This document shows, in pieces, positions 6,943 to 15,551 of a stretch of 64,000 nt of DNA. The translations under genes were made by a program, and so were the position numbers. Every line of letters starts with the position of its first letter. The first letter of the stretch is position 1. This DNA is from Azotosporobacter soli (GTDB taxonomy: Bacteria > Bacillota > Negativicutes > SG130). The stretch is from NCBI RefSeq assembly GCF_030542965.1, contig NZ_JAUAOA010000003.1, positions 124,001 through 188,000 of the forward strand. Reading direction: 5' to 3'. The notes below the pieces were generated by a model that did not search any database, was not told the origin of the DNA, and was given only the letters and a program-made list of their open reading frames with translations.

Positions 6943-8514
6943 CTATTCGGCCAACATCACCGCCGGACCCTTCTTATTCTTGACAGGTTTCAGCAAGAGC
7001 GCCGGAATCACGCCGATGCCGCAAATCAGAAACAAAACAAAGAACGTATCATCAAAAGAAAAGATATAGGATTGACGCTGTGCGATGCCGCTGACGAGCG
7101 CCAACGCCTTTTGATGCGCGATGCCGGCAACATCGCCGCGGTGCAAAAACATTTTCTCACCGTAGTTGATGATATTTCGCGTCGCCTGTGATGCCTGATT
7201 CATATTGCTGGCGATGTGCTCCAAATGAAAAATCTGCCGGTTTTGCATCACCGTAGTCAGGATTGCGATGCCAAGGGAGCCGCTGATCTGGCGGATCGCA
7301 TTGTTCAGCGAAGAAGCGCGGCTGATTTTGCTGAACGGCACCGTATTCATACCCATTACCGTGATCAGCATCAGCGACATGCCAAGCCCTATGCCGCGCA
7401 CAAACATGACCATCATGACATATTGATAGTTCGTGTCCATATCTACGTAGACGAGCGGCAGCGAGCCGAGCATCAACGTCGTAAGCCCTATCACGATGAT
7501 CGGTTTCGGGCCGAAACGGTCGGCAAGCCGCGCCGCGATCGGCATCATCACGCCGGCGGTAGCCGCCGAAGGAAAAAGCAGTAGACCGGTCTGCATCGCG
7601 GTATAGCCCATGATGCTTTCCAGATACAGCGGCACCATGAAAATGCCGCCGAATAGGGCCATCGTACCAAGAAAAATGCCGAGCATGCTGCAGCTGAAGT
7701 TCCAATCCGAAAACAGACTCAAGTCGAGCAGCGGCTCCGGATGATCCAGCTCGATAAAGATAAATATAATCAGATTCGTCGCCGCTAAGAAGAACAGCGT
7801 GATGATATACGCCGAAGTCCAGCCTTCGCTGACCCCTTTGCTCAGCGCCAATAAGAGGCAAAACAGTCCTACAGCGGAGGTAATCAGCCCGCCGTAGTCA
7901 AAACGGTGACTGACCGCCAGCGGCGTCTCTTCCAAGACCAACATCGCCATTACGTAGCCGACCACGCCGATCGGAATGTTGATCGTAAAAATCAGCCGCC
8001 AATCCCAGTATTCGACGAAATAACCGCTCAGAGTCGGACCGATCGCCGGTGCAACCATTGCCGATATCCCCCAGATGCCCATTGCCATATTGCGTTCGTG
8101 TTCCGGAAAGATCTGATAGACGATCGACATCGTGACCGGAATGATCAGGCCGCCGCCGATTGCCTGCAACACGCGAAACGCAATCATCGTATCGTTGCTC
8201 CAGGCGGTTCCGCATAGCGCCGAGCCTAGCACAAAGACCGCAAGACTCAATAAATACATGCGTCGCGTACCATACACGTCACATAAATATCCGGTCGCCG
8301 GCTGCACGACACCCATCGTCAGCATATAAGCGGTCAAAACCCACTGCGCATCATCGGCGTTAACAGAGAAGACCGCCATCATCTTCGGAATCGCAATATT
8401 GACGATGCTGGTGTCAAGAATGCTCATAAAACCGCCGATGATCGTGACGCCTAAGGCCCACCACTTATACTGCTCTGCTTTGATTGGTAAACGATAGTGT
8501 TTCTTTATCATCAT
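6943..8514 (-). CDS. DHA2-family MFS multidrug exporter (EmrB/QacA-like)
   Basis: This 523-residue inner-membrane proton antiporter has about 14 hydrophobic segments. The N-terminal MFS motif (YLCDVYGTRRMYLL) lies near residue 77 and the DHA-family motif C region (ISAMVAPAIGPTLSGYFV) near 150. It starts 4 bp after the stop of the EmrA-like adaptor, so the two form an export unit; in diderms such pairs connect with an outer-membrane channel, none of which is encoded here. ATG 8514 or 8511 may serve as start. Confidence 0.93.
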   Translation of the reverse strand: MMIKKHYRLPIKAEQYKWWALGVTIIGGFMSILDTSIVNIAIPKMMAVFSVNADDAQWVLTAYMLTMGVVQPATGYLCDVYGTRRMYLLSLAVFVLGSALCGTAWSNDTMIAFRVLQAIGGGLIIPVTMSIVYQIFPEHERNMAMGIWGISAMVAPAIGPTLSGYFVEYWDWRLIFTINIPIGVVGYVMAMLVLEETPLAVSHRFDYGGLITSAVGLFCLLLALSKGVSEGWTSAYIITLFFLAATNLIIFIFIELDHPEPLLDLSLFSDWNFSCSMLGIFLGTMALFGGIFMVPLYLESIMGYTAMQTGLLLFPSAATAGVMMPIAARLADRFGPKPIIVIGLTTLMLGSLPLVYVDMDTNYQYVMMVMFVRGIGLGMSLMLITVMGMNTVPFSKISRASSLNNAIRQISGSLGIAILTTVMQNRQIFHLEHIASNMNQASQATRNIINYGEKMFLHRGDVAGIAHQKALALVSGIAQRQSYIFSFDDTFFVLFLICGIGVIPALLLKPVKNKKGPAVMLAE

Positions 8515-8518
8515 CGCG

Positions 8519-9628
8519 TCACTCGCTTACATGAATCTTGACAAGGACAGACATCCCCGGTCTAAACAGCAAGCCTGCATCTTCCGGCAACGAGATCTTG
8601 ATTGGAATCCGCTGCGTGACCTTGGTGAAGTTGCCTGAAGCATTTTCAGTCGGAATCAGCGCAAAGGTGGAACTGGTCGCCGTGCCGACGTCATAAATCT
8701 TGCCGCTGAAATCCTTGCCCGGATAACCATCGATCGTGTATTCGACCAGATTGCCCACTTTGATCTTGCCGATCTTGGTTTCTTCAATCCGCGCGTTGAC
8801 CCAAACATCTTTCAAATCGGTCAACGAAAAGAGGCTTTGTCCGCTGGCCACGACTTCGCCCGGATTCACTGACTTGAGCGAAATGCTGCCGTCTACCGGC
8901 GCAACGACGATGGAATTTTCCTCGCTGACATTAACCGATTGCAGAACGCCTTCGGCCAGTTTGACCTGCGCGGCCGCCGCAAGAATGACTTCGTCGCGCG
9001 AGCCTGCCACCAAAAGATTCATTTTTTCCTGCGCCGCCGCTACGCCGTTATCCGCACCCTGAACCCCTTCTTGGGCCACACGGTAGGCGGCTTCGACATT
9101 ATCCCATTGCAGCGAACTGATCGCACCGTCATTATACAGTTTCTTCATTCTCTGGTAAGTACGCGCCGCATTGGCAGCATTCACGCGCGCCTGCTCGGCA
9201 GCGGCGCGCAGTTGCTCTACATTTGCGCCCGCTTGCCGGATTTCCTGCGGTCTGGAACCATGCACGGCTTCTTCGTATTTAGCCTTCGCGGTCGCAAGAT
9301 TCGCCTCGGCTTGCGCCCGCTGCGCCGCCACCTCGCGCGTATCGATTCTTGCCAGTACCTGGCCTGCTTTGACCATATCGCCTTCCTTAACCAAGACCTC
9401 CACTACTCGCCCCGGCAATTTGGCGCTGACGTTGACCATCGTTCCGGCAATTCTGGCATCATCGGTACTCACATAACGAGTCGTCTGATACCACCACCAT
9501 GCGCCGCCCCCCACGCCCGCCACAACAAATAAAATCAATAAACGTAAGACCCATGGCGACTTTTTCTTCGCTTCCACCACAGGTTTTATTTCCTCTTCTG
9601 CAACCTTATCCGTCACATCCACGTCCAT
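8519..9628 (-). CDS. EmrA/HlyD-family periplasmic adaptor
   Basis: The 369-residue protein has a short cytoplasmic tail, one membrane segment (LRLLILFVVAGVGGGAWWWYQ, split around residue 35), a barrel-sandwich hybrid domain (GRVVEVLVKEGDMVKAGQVLARID), an alanine/glutamine-rich coiled coil (about 100-190) and a beta-barrel domain. It bridges the MFS exporter to the outer membrane. The ATG at 9628 has a TGGAGGAAG site. A possible promoter (TTGTTT-17-TATAGA on the minus strand) lies about 110 bp upstream. Confidence 0.92.
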   Translation of the reverse strand: MDVDVTDKVAEEEIKPVVEAKKKSPWVLRLLILFVVAGVGGGAWWWYQTTRYVSTDDARIAGTMVNVSAKLPGRVVEVLVKEGDMVKAGQVLARIDTREVAAQRAQAEANLATAKAKYEEAVHGSRPQEIRQAGANVEQLRAAAEQARVNAANAARTYQRMKKLYNDGAISSLQWDNVEAAYRVAQEGVQGADNGVAAAQEKMNLLVAGSRDEVILAAAAQVKLAEGVLQSVNVSEENSIVVAPVDGSISLKSVNPGEVVASGQSLFSLTDLKDVWVNARIEETKIGKIKVGNLVEYTIDGYPGKDFSGKIYDVGTATSSTFALIPTENASGNFTKVTQRIPIKISLPEDAGLLFRPGMSVLVKIHVSE

Positions 9629-9789
9629 GAAACTTCCTCCATTTCGCAGCTATCCCTTTGCATAAACATTTAAATCCATTTTAAATTATACCCGTTATCC
9701 TGTCTGCTGACCAGAGGGTCACAGTACTTCACGCGCGAAATTATTCTATATAAACACACGCGTTAGCAAACAATTCTACCGTGACAGGA

Positions 9790-9819
9790 AGAGAGCCGGA
9801 ACGGTTGTTCCGGCTCTCT
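9790..9819 (-). terminator. 13-bp perfect hairpin downstream of the structured RNA
   Basis: AGAGAGCCGGAAC at 9790-9802 pairs perfectly with 9807-9819 around a 4-nt loop. The following U-run is weak on both strands, so termination is possible but not certain. It would end the RNA starting near 10012. Confidence 0.5.
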
Positions 9820-9828
9820 CTCCCTTTT

Positions 9829-10012
9829 GGTACTATCCTTTTTTTGCCTACATGCGATTAAACCTTGAACCCCACTGAGTAGTTTAATCTGAAAGACCGT
9901 CGTCTTTCGTTCAGGCTATGACGCTATTAGTACCGACCTTTGGAGAAGCCCCCATTTTCGCTAGCGTCGCAGATTTTCACTGTTAAAAGGAACTACTGCT
10001 GGCTTCTCTACA
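9829..10012 (-). ncRNA. Candidate structured non-coding RNA of unknown family
   Basis: The 520-bp gap between the EmrA-like and peroxidase genes contains no plausible ORF but dense complementary pairing. On the minus strand: 10001-10008 with 9943-9950 (GAGAAGCC/GGCTTCTC), 9962-9968 with 9920-9926 (GACGCTA/TAGCGTC, crossing the first helix, so a pseudoknot), 9928-9934 with 9829-9835 (GGTACTA/TAGTACC), and two hairpins, 9902-9908/9891-9897 and 9882-9889/9856-9863. A sigma-A promoter ends immediately before the first helix. It does not match tmRNA, RNase P, SRP or the common riboswitch consensus sequences known to me; 6S RNA was considered but the ends do not pair. Confidence 0.6.
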
Positions 10013-10017
10013 TCTTT

Positions 10018-10046
10018 ATTTTATCATAGCATAATTGTTTTTTCAA
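10018..10046 (-). promoter_or_regulatory. Sigma-A promoter of the structured RNA
   Basis: On the minus strand TTGAAA (10046-10041) and TAAAAT (10023-10018) are separated by exactly 17 bp. The predicted start, about 10011, is 3-4 nt before the first helix of the RNA. Confidence 0.7.
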
Positions 10047-10149
10047 TATTAAATCTGAATTTTCTTTCTTTTTCCTCGCGATTTTTACAATCGTCGTGTT
10101 ACAATCAGATAAAAGGCCGGTTGCAGCAAAATAAAGGAGGGTGCACGCG

Positions 10150-10647
10150 ATGAATCTGTATGATTTTTCCGTTCCTACAGCCAACGGCGAAGAAGAATCA
10201 TTAGCCGTTTATCAGGGAAAAGTTCTGCTGATCGTTAATACCGCCAGCAAATGCGCCTTTACTTCTCAATATCAGGAACTGGAAGAACTCCATCGTAGTT
10301 ATGCAAGTCAAGGGCTCGTCATCTTGGCTTTTCCCTGTAATCAATTCTTAAACCAAGAACCCGACAGCAACAGTGCAATCCAGCAGTTTTGCCAACTGAA
10401 TTACGGCGTAACATTTCCGGTATTCGGCAAACTAAATGTGAAGGGCCCGGCTGCGCATCCTCTCTTTCAATATCTCACCGAACAGGCGCCGGGCTTGTTC
10501 GGCAAACCGATTCGCTGGAACTTCACAAAATTCCTCGTCGATGCAAGCGGCCATGTGCGTCATCGTTATGCGCCAAGCACGAAGCCAAGTTCGTTTGCCG
10601 CAGACATCGAAGCATTGCTCAGCGAAATCGCGTCCCCGATGGTTTGA
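10150..10647 (+). CDS. Glutathione peroxidase family thiol peroxidase
   Basis: The 165-residue protein reduces peroxides, in bacteria of this kind usually with thioredoxin. The peroxidatic site is NTASKCAFTSQY with cysteine rather than selenocysteine (about residue 34); the tetrad partners are in FPCNQF and RWNFTKFLV. ATG 10150 is chosen because AAAGGAGG lies 9 nt upstream; the frame is open from a GTG at 10141 that would overlap the site spacing. It is monocistronic with a terminator behind it, and probably serves oxidative stress defence in this anaerobe. Confidence 0.95.
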   Translation: MNLYDFSVPTANGEEESLAVYQGKVLLIVNTASKCAFTSQYQELEELHRSYASQGLVILAFPCNQFLNQEPDSNSAIQQFCQLNYGVTFPVFGKLNVKGPAAHPLFQYLTEQAPGLFGKPIRWNFTKFLVDASGHVRHRYAPSTKPSSFAADIEALLSEIASPMV

Positions 10648-10651
10648 ATTC

Positions 10652-10683
10652 AAAAAGCGTCGCAGTCGTTGCGGCGTTTTTTC
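10652..10683 (+). terminator. Terminator of the peroxidase gene
   Basis: A GC-rich hairpin (GCGTCGCA with TGCGGCGT, two G-U pairs) is followed by a run of six T. Confidence 0.7.
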
Positions 10684-10914
10684 TTTTACCGCATTCCGTT
10701 TTCTTATTCGTATTTTAATAAGAAAACAGAAGCAAAAGGCCCGCTTTCAAAAACATTGTTCCACTCCGAAAAGATTTTACCCTCTTCATTTCTTTCGTCA
10801 CTGTACACTCTTTACAAAAACTCTGTAGGTGTGTTAAAGTGTAAACTTGTGAGACGGCAGTCCGCGCTACAGCGGAGGGTCGTCTGTTTATACAAAATGA
10901 TCAAAGGAAAGCGA

Positions 10915-12333
10915 GTGGTTCTTAACATGAGTGTATTTCGTACGATCAGTCTGGATTCTTTACGGGCAGGAGCAGCCCGGACCGGCCTCAAGAAAACATT
11001 AGGCGCAGTCGATTTGATCATGCTGGGCGTTGGCATGATTATCGGTACCGGCATTTTCGTCTTCACCGGTGTTGTCGCCGCAAAGTATGCAGGTCCCGGC
11101 ATCGTCATCTCGCTCGTCCTGTCGGCTTTGACTTGCGCCTTCGCCGCGCTATGCTATGCCGAAATGGCGGCTGCGGTGCCGATCGCCGGCAGCGCCTACA
11201 CTTATTCATACGCGATGTTGGGCGAAATCTTCGCCTGGCTGGTCGGTTGGTGTCTGGTACTCGAATATTCGTTAGGCGCAAGCGCCGTTGCGGCAGGCTG
11301 GTCCGCGTATGTCACCGGCATCTTCAAATCCGCCGGAATCCAACTGCCTGTCGCATTCACTGCCGTTCCGGCCGACGGCGGCATCGTCAATTTGCCGGCC
11401 GTCTTTATCGCGTTATTTATCAGCGCACTCTTGGTGCGCGGCACGAAAGAAAGTACGAATCTAAACCGCATCCTGGTCGTGGTAAAATTGGCGGCGGTCT
11501 TCCTCTTTCTGGTCTTAGCCGGTCCCAAAGTAAACCCGGCCAACTGGTCGCCGCTTCTCCCCTTCGGCATTTCCGGCGTTCTGACCGGCGCCGCCACAAT
11601 GTTCCTTGCTTATATCGGCTTTGACTGCGTGGCTACGGCAGCCGAAGAATGTAAAAATCCGAACCGCGATCTGCCGATCGGCATTATCGGCTCGTTAGTG
11701 ATCTGCACTGTCCTCTATATTGCGGTCGCCGGGGTTTTGACCGGCGTAGTTCCTTACCAGGAGTTGAACAATGCCGAGCCAGTCGCGTTTGCGCTGCGCA
11801 GTATCGGTTACAACATCGGTTCGGCTCTGGTCGGCACCGGAGCGATCGCCGGCATCACGACCGTATTGATCGCCGTCATGTACGGACAGTCGCGTATCCT
11901 GTTCGCGATCTCTCGCGACGGCTTGATTCCGGCCGGCATTTGCCGCGTCCATCCGACTTACGGCACGCCTTATATCGTTACGCTCGGCGCGGGAATCGCC
12001 GTATCGCTTGCGTCCGGCTTTCTGCCGATTAATGTCATTGCCGAACTGACCAATATCGGTACCTTGTTCGCTTTTTTAATGACGGCGGTCGGCGTTTTGG
12101 CGCTGCGCTATCGTCACCCCGATCTGCCCCGTTCCTTTAAATGCCCAGCTGTCTATTTCGTCGCGCCGGCCGCGATCGTCTCCTGCGGCTATCTAATGTA
12201 TTGTCTGCCCGGCGATACCTGGCAACGTTTCAGCATCTGGGTTGCTTTAGGCCTTATCGTTTATCTGGCTTACGGTTACCGCAAAAGCAAGCTTAATAAA
12301 GAACAGGCCAAGTCGGCGAAACGAGTTGCCTAA
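10915..12333 (+). CDS. APC-family amino acid permease (cationic amino acid transporter type)
   Basis: The protein of about 472 residues has 12 hydrophobic segments and the APC start signature (GAVDLIMLGVGMIIGTGIF near residue 35), like the CAT/YfnA/YhdG group. GTG 10915 is preferred over ATG 10927 because AAAGGA lies 6 nt before it and 18 nt before the ATG. The leader holds a hairpin at about 10850-10884 (AGACG..CGTCT around TCCGC/GCGGA). Substrate is probably a cationic or neutral amino acid; the sequence does not decide. Confidence 0.9.
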   Translation: MVLNMSVFRTISLDSLRAGAARTGLKKTLGAVDLIMLGVGMIIGTGIFVFTGVVAAKYAGPGIVISLVLSALTCAFAALCYAEMAAAVPIAGSAYTYSYAMLGEIFAWLVGWCLVLEYSLGASAVAAGWSAYVTGIFKSAGIQLPVAFTAVPADGGIVNLPAVFIALFISALLVRGTKESTNLNRILVVVKLAAVFLFLVLAGPKVNPANWSPLLPFGISGVLTGAATMFLAYIGFDCVATAAEECKNPNRDLPIGIIGSLVICTVLYIAVAGVLTGVVPYQELNNAEPVAFALRSIGYNIGSALVGTGAIAGITTVLIAVMYGQSRILFAISRDGLIPAGICRVHPTYGTPYIVTLGAGIAVSLASGFLPINVIAELTNIGTLFAFLMTAVGVLALRYRHPDLPRSFKCPAVYFVAPAAIVSCGYLMYCLPGDTWQRFSIWVALGLIVYLAYGYRKSKLNKEQAKSAKRVA

Positions 12334-12344
12334 CCTGTTTAGCG

Positions 12345-12386
12345 AAAAGGATGTTGCTCCTTAAAACGGGCAACATCCTTTTTTCT
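12345..12386 (+). terminator. Terminator of the permease gene
   Basis: AAAAGGATGTTGC at 12345-12357 pairs with GCAACATCCTTTT at 12370-12382 and is followed by T residues. Confidence 0.85.
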
Positions 12387-12495
12387 AGCTGAACTCGGCT
12401 CTAGCCCATGATTTCTTTTCCAGGCAGGAATCCGCCTCTCATATTCAGAATGTTTCCATTATATTCTGCTTGCATTTTATAACGGGAGGTGCGGC

Positions 12496-13326
12496 ATGAA
12501 CAAGTTTTTAACCGTCCTGTGTTGCCTTAGCCTGCCCTTGTTCCTGAGCGGTTGCTGGAACGATCTCGGACGTCCGTCGCAACAATCACAGGCTGTACAG
12601 CAACGTCCTTCATCCGAACCGCGCAGCAGTGAGTTAAAACTAGTCACGCTTGATTTTCCGCCGATGGAATATGAGGAAAACGGATCAGTCAAAGGCATCG
12701 CCGTCGATTTAGTGCGTGAAGCCTTTCGCCGGATGGATTATCAGCAGGTCAACATTGCCGTATATCCTTGGGCCCGCGCGCTGAACATGGTACGAACCGG
12801 CGAAGCGGATGCTATCTTCACCGCGTATCGCACCCCAGAACGTGAAGAATATCTGGATTATTCCCGTCAGGTTCTCCTGCAACAAGACATCGCCCTCTTC
12901 GCACGGGCAGACAACAGCATCCCTTATACCGGACAGCTAAGCGACTTACAGCGTTACATCATTGGCGTACAAGAAAACATCAGTCTGGGAAACGCTTTTG
13001 ATCAAGCCCTCCTCCGCGGACAACTTCAGGTTGACGGCGCCCAAACAACCAAAGCCACTATGGAAAAATTGCTGGATGGCCGGATCGATTTGGCGGCCAG
13101 CAATCGCTATACAGCGCTGGCCAGTTTGCAGAAATTGAATAAACTCAATGCCGTCACCGAGCTTACTCCGCCGCTCGAAAGCCTGCCCAGCTATATTGCA
13201 TTTTCCAAACAGCGCGCCCACGCGCCTTTGCGTGACCGTTTTGACGCCGCACTGGCAAGCATGAAAGCCGACGGCAGCTATGAACGCATTATTCGCTCTT
13301 ACCTTTATTCTGGCGATTCGCCGTAA
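12496..13326 (+). CDS. Lipoprotein, family 3 extracellular solute-binding protein
   Basis: The 276-residue protein has a lipoprotein signal (MNKFLTVLCC, lipobox LSGC with Cys about residue 20) and a periplasmic-binding fold of the SBP_bac_3 (amino-acid) type: LKLVTLDFPPMEYEENGSVKGIAVDLVREAFRR would be its first lobe, and the family hinge and C-terminal lobe follow (DAALASMKADGSYERII). No ABC permease or ATPase genes are next to it. Instead a histidine kinase gene follows after 87 bp on the same strand, which suggests it delivers a ligand signal to the kinase rather than feeding a transporter. AGGGAGG-type site upstream. Confidence 0.85.
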   Translation: MNKFLTVLCCLSLPLFLSGCWNDLGRPSQQSQAVQQRPSSEPRSSELKLVTLDFPPMEYEENGSVKGIAVDLVREAFRRMDYQQVNIAVYPWARALNMVRTGEADAIFTAYRTPEREEYLDYSRQVLLQQDIALFARADNSIPYTGQLSDLQRYIIGVQENISLGNAFDQALLRGQLQVDGAQTTKATMEKLLDGRIDLAASNRYTALASLQKLNKLNAVTELTPPLESLPSYIAFSKQRAHAPLRDRFDAALASMKADGSYERIIRSYLYSGDSP

Positions 13327-13413
13327 GCAAGTTCTTTTCTGACGACTGCGCCAGCATGCAATCCGCCTTTTCTTCCATTTGCGCCTTAGATGATTTCGAA
13401 AGGAGGCAGCGCC

Positions 13414-15039
13414 ATGTACCTCAATTTCAGTAAAATGACGATTCGCCGCCGCTTTGCGCTATCGGTTCTCAGTGTCGTGGTGCTGTTAATGTCGCTGTTA
13501 GGCTTGCTTCGAATCAAGCTGGCTTACGTCGCGGCCGATCATGACCTTAAGGCAAAGATTATCACGACCAGTAAACTGGCTGCGCTCAGTTTTAGCGACC
13601 CGCTGTGGAATTATCACCAGGCAGGACTTGATATCGCCAGCGAAGCGCTGTTTACCGATGACGAGATAGCTTCGCTTCTCTTGACGGCTGCGAACGAAGA
13701 TGAACTTTATCAAAAACAGCGCAGCGGTCAAGCTTACCAGCCTGATAATCTGATCATTATTCACCAGGATATTTATCGCAACGATAAATATTTAGGCACG
13801 CTTAGCATCGGTTTCACCAACTTCTTCCGCCTGGCCGCTCTACAAAGAGAGATCGTCAATACCCTCGTCAGCATTCTGGTAATCGCAACGATTATCGGCC
13901 TATTAATCAGCTACATTTCAAATCGACTAACCCGCCCCATTTATCGTCTGAGTGAAGGAACCGATGAACTTGCCAAAGGGAATCTGATGCAACGCCTTGT
14001 CATTGATTCGGACGACGAAATTGGCCGCCTCGGGCAAAAGTTCAACGCAATGGCAGAAACGCTCTACAACATGCTGCAAGAACTGGCAAGCAAAAACAAG
14101 ATATTGGAAGAAGAAATAACCAACCGCCAGCAGGCCGAAACTGAGTTGCGCCGCGCACACGATCAACTGGAAACAAAAGTCCAACTTCGAACCCAGGAAC
14201 TAACAGCAGCCAACCAGGAATTGCGCGCGATGAATGACGAATTGATCCAAACTGTGTCCTTATTGCAGAAAACACAACGCCAACTAGTGGAGTCGGAAAA
14301 AATGGCTTCACTCGGCAATTTGGTCGCGGGCGTCGCACATGAAATCAATACGCCGGTCGGCGTCGGCATTACCGCCGCATCGCACTTGGTCGACATCGTC
14401 AATGACTTTCGCGCTCGAATCGCCGCCGGTAATCTGACGCATACAGAACTGCGGCACTTTGTCGATGCAAACGACGAAACCGGTCAAATGATCCTGACGA
14501 ATTTAGAACGCGCCGCCTCCCTTATCCGCAGCTTTAAGCAAGTATCGGTCGATCAAGGTAGCGAACAACAACGGGTTTTCGATCTCAAGCATTATTTGGA
14601 AGACATCATCCAAAGCCTGCATGCCCCCTTGAAAAAAACGAAACACACCGTCCGCATCGACTGCCCGGATCATTTACTTATCGACGGCTTTCCCGGTTCG
14701 ATTGCACAAATCGTTACCAATCTGTTAATGAATTCCCTCGTTCACGCGTATGAACCCGATGCGGCCGGACAAATCAGGCTTACCTTACAGCGCCAGGATG
14801 CGATGCTTCTTTTCAGCTATTGTGATGACGGCCGCGGAATGAGTCCTGACGTACTCGAAAAAATTTTCGATCCTTTTTTCACCACCCGACGCGGCGCCGG
14901 TTCCACCGGCCTTGGACTTCATATTCTCTACAACATCGTGACGCAAAAACTGCATGGCAGCGTGGAATGTGAAAGCAAGCCAAACGAAGGAACGTGTTTT
15001 CTGATCCGTTTTCCCATCGCCGCACCACGCCCAGAATAA
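13414..15039 (+). CDS. Membrane sensor histidine kinase
   Basis: The 541-residue kinase has a membrane segment near residues 14-32, an extracytoplasmic sensor region of about 115 residues, a second membrane segment near 155-175, a HAMP linker (TRPIYRLSEGTDELAKGNL), a long coiled coil (about 225-295), a phospho-acceptor His309 in AHEINTP, and an HATPase domain (DDGRGM, then FDPFFTTRRGAGSTGLGLHI). ATG 13414 follows AAAGGAGG. No response regulator is adjacent; the nearest is at 42.9 kb. The preceding solute-binding lipoprotein is a plausible partner, by inference. Confidence 0.92.
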   Translation: MYLNFSKMTIRRRFALSVLSVVVLLMSLLGLLRIKLAYVAADHDLKAKIITTSKLAALSFSDPLWNYHQAGLDIASEALFTDDEIASLLLTAANEDELYQKQRSGQAYQPDNLIIIHQDIYRNDKYLGTLSIGFTNFFRLAALQREIVNTLVSILVIATIIGLLISYISNRLTRPIYRLSEGTDELAKGNLMQRLVIDSDDEIGRLGQKFNAMAETLYNMLQELASKNKILEEEITNRQQAETELRRAHDQLETKVQLRTQELTAANQELRAMNDELIQTVSLLQKTQRQLVESEKMASLGNLVAGVAHEINTPVGVGITAASHLVDIVNDFRARIAAGNLTHTELRHFVDANDETGQMILTNLERAASLIRSFKQVSVDQGSEQQRVFDLKHYLEDIIQSLHAPLKKTKHTVRIDCPDHLLIDGFPGSIAQIVTNLLMNSLVHAYEPDAAGQIRLTLQRQDAMLLFSYCDDGRGMSPDVLEKIFDPFFTTRRGAGSTGLGLHILYNIVTQKLHGSVECESKPNEGTCFLIRFPIAAPRPE

Positions 15040-15089
15040 GAAGGATGTCTTTAATCGCTTGCCTAGCGCTTAAAGACATCCTTCTTTTA
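15040..15089 (+). terminator. Bidirectional terminator
   Basis: AGAAGGATGTCTTTAA at about 15039-15054 pairs with TTAAAGACATCCTTCT at 15070-15085, flanked by T and A runs. It serves the kinase gene and the convergent carboxymuconolactone decarboxylase gene. Confidence 0.8.
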
Positions 15090-15476
15090 TGCGTTTACGT
15101 TTAGCTTTCGCTCTGCAAAGACTTTCTTCGCTACGCCGACCGCATTGAGGACTCTTGGAAATCCGGTATAGGGAATGCATTGTAAGAAAATTTCAATGAT
15201 CTTTTTCGGCGCAATGCCGACGTTCAAGGCGCCGTTAATGTGAACATCGAGTTGCGTCTCGCAGCCGCCCAGCGTCAGCAAGCTGGCCAGCGTGATCTGT
15301 TCCCGTTCCTTTAAATCAAGTTCCTCGCGGCAATAAATATCACCAAAGGCAAACTCGACAATGTAGCGTCCCAAATCCGGCGCAATATCTTTTAACCCTG
15401 CAATAACCTGTTCACCTGCGCTGCCGTCCACCTCCGCCAACCGATTCCAGCCTTGTTCATAACGATTTTTTCCCAT
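15087..15476 (-). CDS. Carboxymuconolactone decarboxylase family protein
   Basis: The 129-residue protein has the CMD/AhpD-like helical core (LASLLTLGGCETQLDVHINGALNVGI..EIIEIFLQ type). A single cysteine stands where AhpD has CxxC, so a peroxidase role through a disulfide is unlikely. It is divergent from a MerR regulator, with a MerR-type promoter between them. In Bacillus a comparable pair (AdhR with YraC) belongs to the aldehyde/carbonyl stress response, so a role in electrophile detoxification is inferred. Confidence 0.9.
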   Translation of the reverse strand: MGKNRYEQGWNRLAEVDGSAGEQVIAGLKDIAPDLGRYIVEFAFGDIYCREELDLKEREQITLASLLTLGGCETQLDVHINGALNVGIAPKKIIEIFLQCIPYTGFPRVLNAVGVAKKVFAERKLNVNA

Positions 15477-15508
15477 TGTTTTCGCCCTCCCATTTTTGTT
15501 ATACTCGA

Positions 15509-15539
15509 ATTGTACTTCTTACAGTTAACTCTAAGTCAA
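15509..15539 (-). promoter_or_regulatory. MerR-type promoter with 19-bp spacer and central dyad
   Basis: On the minus strand TTGACT (15539-15534) and TACAAT (15514-15509) are 19 bp apart, two more than optimal. The spacer region contains the dyad CTTACAGTTAACTCTAAG (15518-15535), symmetric except for one position pair. This is the layout that MerR proteins activate by untwisting DNA. It should drive the decarboxylase gene. Confidence 0.8.
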
Positions 15540-15551
15540 GGAGGTTTTTTT

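Noticed and set aside
7157-7861. 234-codon minus-strand frame inside the EmrB-like gene
   Set aside because: It overlaps the exporter in another frame on the same strand, has no family features and reads as GC-rich frame noise.
9829-10012. 6S RNA or tmRNA as identity of the structured RNA
   Set aside because: The 5' and 3' ends do not form the long closing stem of 6S RNA, and there is no tRNA-like end or tag reading frame for tmRNA.
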